Assembly: GCA_964613615.1 (NCBI GenBank)
Contig: CAZTIB010000165.1
Coordinates: 1-8,869, forward strand
DNA length: 8,869 nt
Reading direction: 5' to 3'
Source: J054 sp964613615
GTDB lineage: Bacteria; Pseudomonadota; Gammaproteobacteria; Steroidobacterales; GCA-2729495
Positions 5,524 to 8,869 of this stretch are shown one piece after another (the stretch's first letter is position 1; every line of letters begins with the position of its first letter). Both the position numbers and the translations under genes were made by a program. The notes beneath the pieces were generated by a model. It searched no databases, had not been told where the DNA came from, and saw only the letters and a list, made by a program, of their open reading frames with translations.

Positions 5524-6542
5524 GGTGCCCCCGGCTTCCGCGCGCCGTACACGCGAGGCTGTATCAGGCTATCGATGTGGGGCGAGACCGCGTTCGCGAT
5601 CAGGATCGCGTACATCACGCCCTCGGGCAGTCCGCCCCAGAGCCGGATTGCCACGACGAGTGCGCCGATCAGCGTGCCGTACAAAACACAGCCGAGGCCC
5701 GTCAGCGGCGAGGCCACCATGTCGGTGGCCATGAACACGGCACCCAGCATCAGGCCGCCGGCAAACAACATGAACACCGGGCTCGGATAGGCAACGGGAT
5801 CGACCAGGTAGAAGATCCCGCTGATGACGAACACCGTGACGAAGATCGCGCAGGGAATGCGCCAGTTCATCATGTTGCGCGCGATGAGATACGCACCGCC
5901 GAGCAGGATCAGGAGGCTGCCCGTCTCACCGGTGGAGCCGCTCGTCAGGCCCATCACGAGCTCGGCCGCAGCCGTGACCTCGCCATCGAACTTCATTGCC
6001 GCCAGCGGCGTCGCGCCGGTGACCACGTCGTAGACGGGTGACGCGAATGGCAAGGTGAGCGTGGAGGAAGGCAGACTGGTGAAACGGTCGCCCCCGAGCG
6101 GTGCATACCACGTGGTCATCGCGACCGGGAAGGCGGCCTGCAGGAATGCGCGTCCCACCAGTGCCGGGTTGAACGCGTTGTAGCCCAGGCCACCAAACAG
6201 GAACTTCCCGAGGCCGACTGCAACGATGCCACCGACAACCACCATCCAGAGCGGCAGCCCCGGCGGCAGGGTGAGGCCGTACAACAGTCCGGTTACGGCG
6301 ACGGACCAGTCGCCCAGCGTCGATGTGTCCCCCCGGGCCCGGCACAGCAGATGCTCGGTCACCAGGCAGCTCAGCGTCGCCGCAGTCAGCGTCAGTAGCG
6401 CAGTGAGTCCAAAAACATAGACCGCGAAGGCGCAGGCCGGCAGCAGCGCGAGCACCACGTTGCGCATGATGATGTCGACGCTGGTACCGCTCGCAATATG
6501 CGGCGAGGTATGGATCTCGAGCGTCTTGTCCGACGGCGGCAT
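5520..6542 (-). CDS. rnfD: Rnf complex membrane flavoprotein RnfD
   Basis: This is a 340-residue polytopic inner-membrane protein, close to the usual length of about 350. The family block FGGLGYNAFNPALVGRAFL (residues 116-134) is present. The covalent FMN motif is VTGATPL (174-180), with Thr178 as the expected attachment site. Later helices include ISGIFYLVDPV and the TDMVASPLT block (273-281), conserved in RnfD/NqrB. ATG 6542 overlaps the rnfC stop as TGATG, with AGGA 7 bases upstream. The longer open frame to 6749 is only the shadow of rnfC and shows no RnfD homology. The 3' end overlaps rnfG by 4 bp, so translation is coupled on both sides. Confidence 0.94.
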   Translation of the reverse strand: MPPSDKTLEIHTSPHIASGTSVDIIMRNVVLALLPACAFAVYVFGLTALLTLTAATLSCLVTEHLLCRARGDTSTLGDWSVAVTGLLYGLTLPPGLPLWMVVVGGIVAVGLGKFLFGGLGYNAFNPALVGRAFLQAAFPVAMTTWYAPLGGDRFTSLPSSTLTLPFASPVYDVVTGATPLAAMKFDGEVTAAAELVMGLTSGSTGETGSLLILLGGAYLIARNMMNWRIPCAIFVTVFVISGIFYLVDPVAYPSPVFMLFAGGLMLGAVFMATDMVASPLTGLGCVLYGTLIGALVVAIRLWGGLPEGVMYAILIANAVSPHIDSLIQPRVYGARKPGAP

Positions 6543-7879
6543 CAGGCGGTCCTGCGCTTGCGCACGATCGCCTTGGACAGGCGGAAGCGTTGTACCAGCG
6601 GTATGTGAGCAGGACGGACGTAGGAGCAGGCGCCGCACTCGAAACAATCCATCAGGTGGAAGTCGTCGGCCATCGCGTCGTACTCGGCGTTCTTCGCCAG
6701 CAGCCCCAGCTGGCACGGATTGAGATAGATGGGGCACGCGTCGACACAATAGCCACAGCGGATGCAGGGGTACTCCTGCGGCTGGTCACCGGTCTGGGCT
6801 GCAGTGAAGGCCACGAAGCCCGACGTGCCCTTGGTGATCGGAATGTCGAGACTGGACAGCGCCTGCCCCATCATCGGGCCACCGAGAAACACGCGGCTGA
6901 CAGCCTCGCTCACCTCGACCTGTTCGAGCGCGAAGCGCAGCGGTGTGCCGATCGGGATGCGGTAGTTGCCCTTGCGGCTGACGGCCGGGCCAGTGATGGT
7001 CACGACGCGCTCCTGGATGCCGCGGCCGTGGGGCAGCAGGCGGCCGATCTCGGCAGTCGTCGCGACGTTCACCACGACCACGCCCAGTTCCACAGGCAGC
7101 CCGCCGGAGGGCACCTCCCGACCGAGCAGCACGGTGATCAGCATCTTTTCTGCGCCCGCCGGGTATTTCACTTCGACGACTTCCACGGTCACCGGGAGAT
7201 CGGCAGGCACAGCCGCACGCAATGCGTCGACTGCATCGAGCTTGTTTGCTTCCACACCGATGATGGCCCGCTCAGCGCCGGTGGCCTTCAGCAGATAGCG
7301 GATCCCCATGTGGACATCGGCCGTTTGCTCCAGCATCACGCGATGATCGGTGGTCAGGTACGGCTCGCACTCCACGCCGTTGATGATCAGGGTGTCGATC
7401 GATTGGCCGTCGGGCGGCTGGAGTTTGACGTGGGTCGGAAACGCGGCACCGCCAAGGCCCACCACACCGGCCGACTGGATGGCGGCGACGATCTCGTCCG
7501 CCGTCGCGGCGCTCAGCTCACACGGCTCACCTTCGACGGTTTCCTGGGAGGAGCCCGGGTGCGGCTTGAGATAAATCCCGGGCACCATCTGGCCGCTGAT
7601 GCTCGGCACCAGGCCGATACGGCGCACGATGCCGGTGGCCGGCGCGTGCTGAGGTACCGACAAGAAGCCGTCGGCCTTCGCGATGCATTGCCCGCGCAGC
7701 ACCTCTTCGCCCTGGCGCACGACCGGTACCGAGGGCTTGCCCATGTGCTGTGACAGCGGTATCACGAGCACGGGCGCGAAGCGGAACTGCCGGATCTTCG
7801 ACCCGCAGGTATCCGCCTTCGATTCCGGCGGATGCACGCCGTGACCGAAGCTCTGGTAGCGGTGCAGAAAACTCGGCAT
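6542..7879 (-). CDS. rnfC: Rnf complex NADH-binding iron-sulfur subunit RnfC
   Basis: This is a 445-residue peripheral subunit that carries the NAD(H) and FMN site of Rnf on the cytoplasmic face. Domains in order: an N-terminal barrel-sandwich domain with the GVHPPESK and PLSQHMGKP blocks (about residues 14-50); a glycine-rich nucleotide/FMN loop AGVVGLGGAAFPTHVKL (137-153); INGVECEPYL (166-175); an SLBB-like region with GNYRIPIGTPL (304-314); and a ferredoxin domain. Cluster I has Cys372, 375, 378 and 382 (CIRCGYCVDACP). Cluster II has Cys412, 415 and 418, but the expected fourth cysteine is Arg422 (CFECGACSYVRP). The usual long Ala-rich C-terminal tail of enterobacterial RnfC is absent. ATG 7879 was chosen because homology begins there and AGGA lies 11 bases upstream; ATG 7930 would overlap the upstream gene by 31 bp. 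Confidence 0.93.
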   Translation of the reverse strand: MPSFLHRYQSFGHGVHPPESKADTCGSKIRQFRFAPVLVIPLSQHMGKPSVPVVRQGEEVLRGQCIAKADGFLSVPQHAPATGIVRRIGLVPSISGQMVPGIYLKPHPGSSQETVEGEPCELSAATADEIVAAIQSAGVVGLGGAAFPTHVKLQPPDGQSIDTLIINGVECEPYLTTDHRVMLEQTADVHMGIRYLLKATGAERAIIGVEANKLDAVDALRAAVPADLPVTVEVVEVKYPAGAEKMLITVLLGREVPSGGLPVELGVVVVNVATTAEIGRLLPHGRGIQERVVTITGPAVSRKGNYRIPIGTPLRFALEQVEVSEAVSRVFLGGPMMGQALSSLDIPITKGTSGFVAFTAAQTGDQPQEYPCIRCGYCVDACPIYLNPCQLGLLAKNAEYDAMADDFHLMDCFECGACSYVRPAHIPLVQRFRLSKAIVRKRRTA

Positions 7880-7899
7880 GCGCGCGGCCGTCCTGGCGC

Positions 7900-8869
7900 T
7901 CAGTTGTACTTGCTCCCGCGCGTAATCCATTTGTCGATGTCCGCGGCCGAGCGATCACGCGGCAGCCCTGGATGTATAACCTGCGCGGTGCATTTCTCGG
8001 CGGCTTTGACCAGGTCCGTATAAGGTCCGCCCTCCGGATCCTTCAAGTAGGCTTTCTTGTCCTCGTTGTACGCGAATATCGACGAGTTGAGCCGCATGCA
8101 TTCGTCGCAGGCGGTGCACTCGTCTGTGTCGAGCCATGCCGCCATGTAGTCGCCCACCGCCTGCGGCTCACCGGCGGCCGCGGGCGCTTCGGCCGCGGCC
8201 GCAGGGGCGGCTCCCGGCGCGGCTCCGCCTGCGACGATGGCCGGCATGGCGCCGCCCTCGCCACCGGCGATTTGCGCCAATCCCTGGGTGATTTTGGCAA
8301 GCACATCCTGGCGGATGCGGCTCTCGATTTCGGCCAGCGGCGGCTCCTTGCGATCCACGCCGGCCAGCGCCCGCAGCATCTGCCAGAAATCCCGCCGGTC
8401 CTCGCAGGAGCGGACCATCGCCTCGTCGACGAGCAGCCGGCTCAGGTGGTTCTTGCGATCCACCGTCCAGATGTAGGGGAACAGGTCCTCACGATCTGCG
8501 TCGGCGAGCTCCAGGAACTCGTGCAGCGGCACCATCTTCTCGTTCCAGGTGTCAGGCGGCGCGGCCCTGAAGTGCTTGCGGAAGCGCACCTCCGTTATCG
8601 CGAAATCCGCGAAGGTCATCGGCAGTTCCATCGTCTTCTCGCGCGCGCCTTCGCGATAGGTCAGTGTGTAGCTCGGCCAGGCGGCATCGAGATCGGGATT
8701 GCCGCCGACGTCGAAGCACTCGGCCGGGGTCGTGCCCAGGTCGGGGTCGTACTTGAACAGCGGATAGCCCCGGGACTCCACGACCAGCTTCGCCTGCCGC
8801 TCGCCCATGTCGTCGCCAATGCCGTGTTCGGGCTGGCACGAGGTATACATGTTGAACAGCGCCGGGCGG
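7900..8869 (-). CDS. 2-oxoacid (pyruvate-type):ferredoxin oxidoreductase, C-terminal part with ferredoxin domain, 5' truncated
   Basis: The frame is open to the window edge, with RPALFN preceding the first Met at 8850, so this is the last 322 residues of a larger protein. The start (FNMYTSCQPEHGIGDD, then ESRGYPLFKYDPDLG) resembles the C-terminal end of the thiamine-diphosphate domain of pyruvate:ferredoxin oxidoreductases, which convert 2-oxoacid plus CoA to acyl-CoA, CO2 and reduced ferredoxin. Counting from Met 8850, the body runs to about residue 195. An Ala/Pro/Gly-rich linker follows (196-232), then a ferredoxin domain with Cys245, 248, 251 and 287. This CxxCxxC...C spacing fits one [4Fe-4S] cluster, although the usual Pro after the last Cys is Thr. 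It lies 20 bp upstream of rnfC. The 2-oxoacid substrate cannot be told, and the catalytic part lies outside the window. Confidence is higher for the ferredoxin domain than for the pyruvate assignment. Confidence 0.75.
   Translation of the reverse strand, partial: RPALFNMYTSCQPEHGIGDDMGERQAKLVVESRGYPLFKYDPDLGTTPAECFDVGGNPDLDAAWPSYTLTYREGAREKTMELPMTFADFAITEVRFRKHFRAAPPDTWNEKMVPLHEFLELADADREDLFPYIWTVDRKNHLSRLLVDEAMVRSCEDRRDFWQMLRALAGVDRKEPPLAEIESRIRQDVLAKITQGLAQIAGGEGGAMPAIVAGGAAPGAAPAAAAEAPAAAGEPQAVGDYMAAWLDTDECTACDECMRLNSSIFAYNEDKKAYLKDPEGGPYTDLVKAAEKCTAQVIHPGLPRDRSAADIDKWITRGSKYN

Noticed and set aside
6543..6749. N-terminal extension of rnfD by 69 codons
   Set aside because: The extension lies wholly inside rnfC in another frame and lacks RnfD homology; ATG 6542 has a ribosome binding site and overlaps the rnfC stop.
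6590..7753. Plus-strand open frame of 387 codons antisense to rnfC
   Set aside because: rnfC on the other strand is unmistakable over the same span, and the antisense frame is His/Asp-rich without family motifs.
1..8869. CRISPR array, tRNA, rRNA or transposase gene
   Set aside because: No regularly spaced repeats, no recognisable RNA gene pattern and no transposase motifs were seen on either strand.

Overview
This window looks like a piece of the chromosome of a GC-rich gammaproteobacterium. The partial first protein is very close in sequence pattern to enterobacterial FieF/YiiP. The dyad at 1783-1853 has the typical form of REP elements common in Gammaproteobacteria, and the main operon encodes an Rnf complex. 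The genus cannot be told from the sequence.

Left region (1-1773): the 3' end of a fieF-type cation efflux gene (+) runs toward a small exported Spy/CpxP-like (LTxxQ) protein (-). A divergent intergenic region of about 180 bp (836-1017) separates that gene from a membrane-anchored atypical short-chain dehydrogenase/reductase (+). Candidate sigma70-like promoters for both divergent genes lie in this gap.

Repeat region (1774-2015): this convergent gap holds no gene. It contains a REP-type palindrome with 20-bp perfect arms, a second inverted repeat with 20-bp arms (17 of 20 matching), and a 12-bp direct repeat attached to the second one. It separates the + strand genes from the operon that fills the rest of the window.

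Main operon (8869 down to 2016, all minus strand). In transcription order it reads: C-terminal part of a large 2-oxoacid (pyruvate-type):ferredoxin oxidoreductase ending in a tethered [4Fe-4S] ferredoxin domain; rnfC; rnfD; rnfG; rnfE; rnfA; a tiny Cys-rich membrane protein resembling NqrM (DUF539); a plant-type ferredoxin-NADP reductase; and an AhpD-like carboxymuconolactone decarboxylase family protein. Junctions are overlaps (TGATG, GTGA, ATGA, 14 bp, 11 bp) or gaps of at most about 20 bp, so this is a translationally coupled operon of at least nine genes. Its promoter lies upstream, outside the window.

Inferred role: the oxidoreductase would reduce ferredoxin with electrons from a 2-oxoacid. 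Rnf would exchange electrons between ferredoxin and NAD(H), coupled to an ion gradient across the inner membrane. The FNR would connect ferredoxin with NADP(H). The NqrM-like protein would help mature the iron site in RnfA/RnfE, and the AhpD-like protein may protect against peroxides. The most notable points are the absence of rnfB inside the otherwise contiguous rnfCDGEA block, the ferredoxin domain on an Ala/Pro-rich linker next to rnfC, and loss of one [4Fe-4S] cysteine in RnfC.
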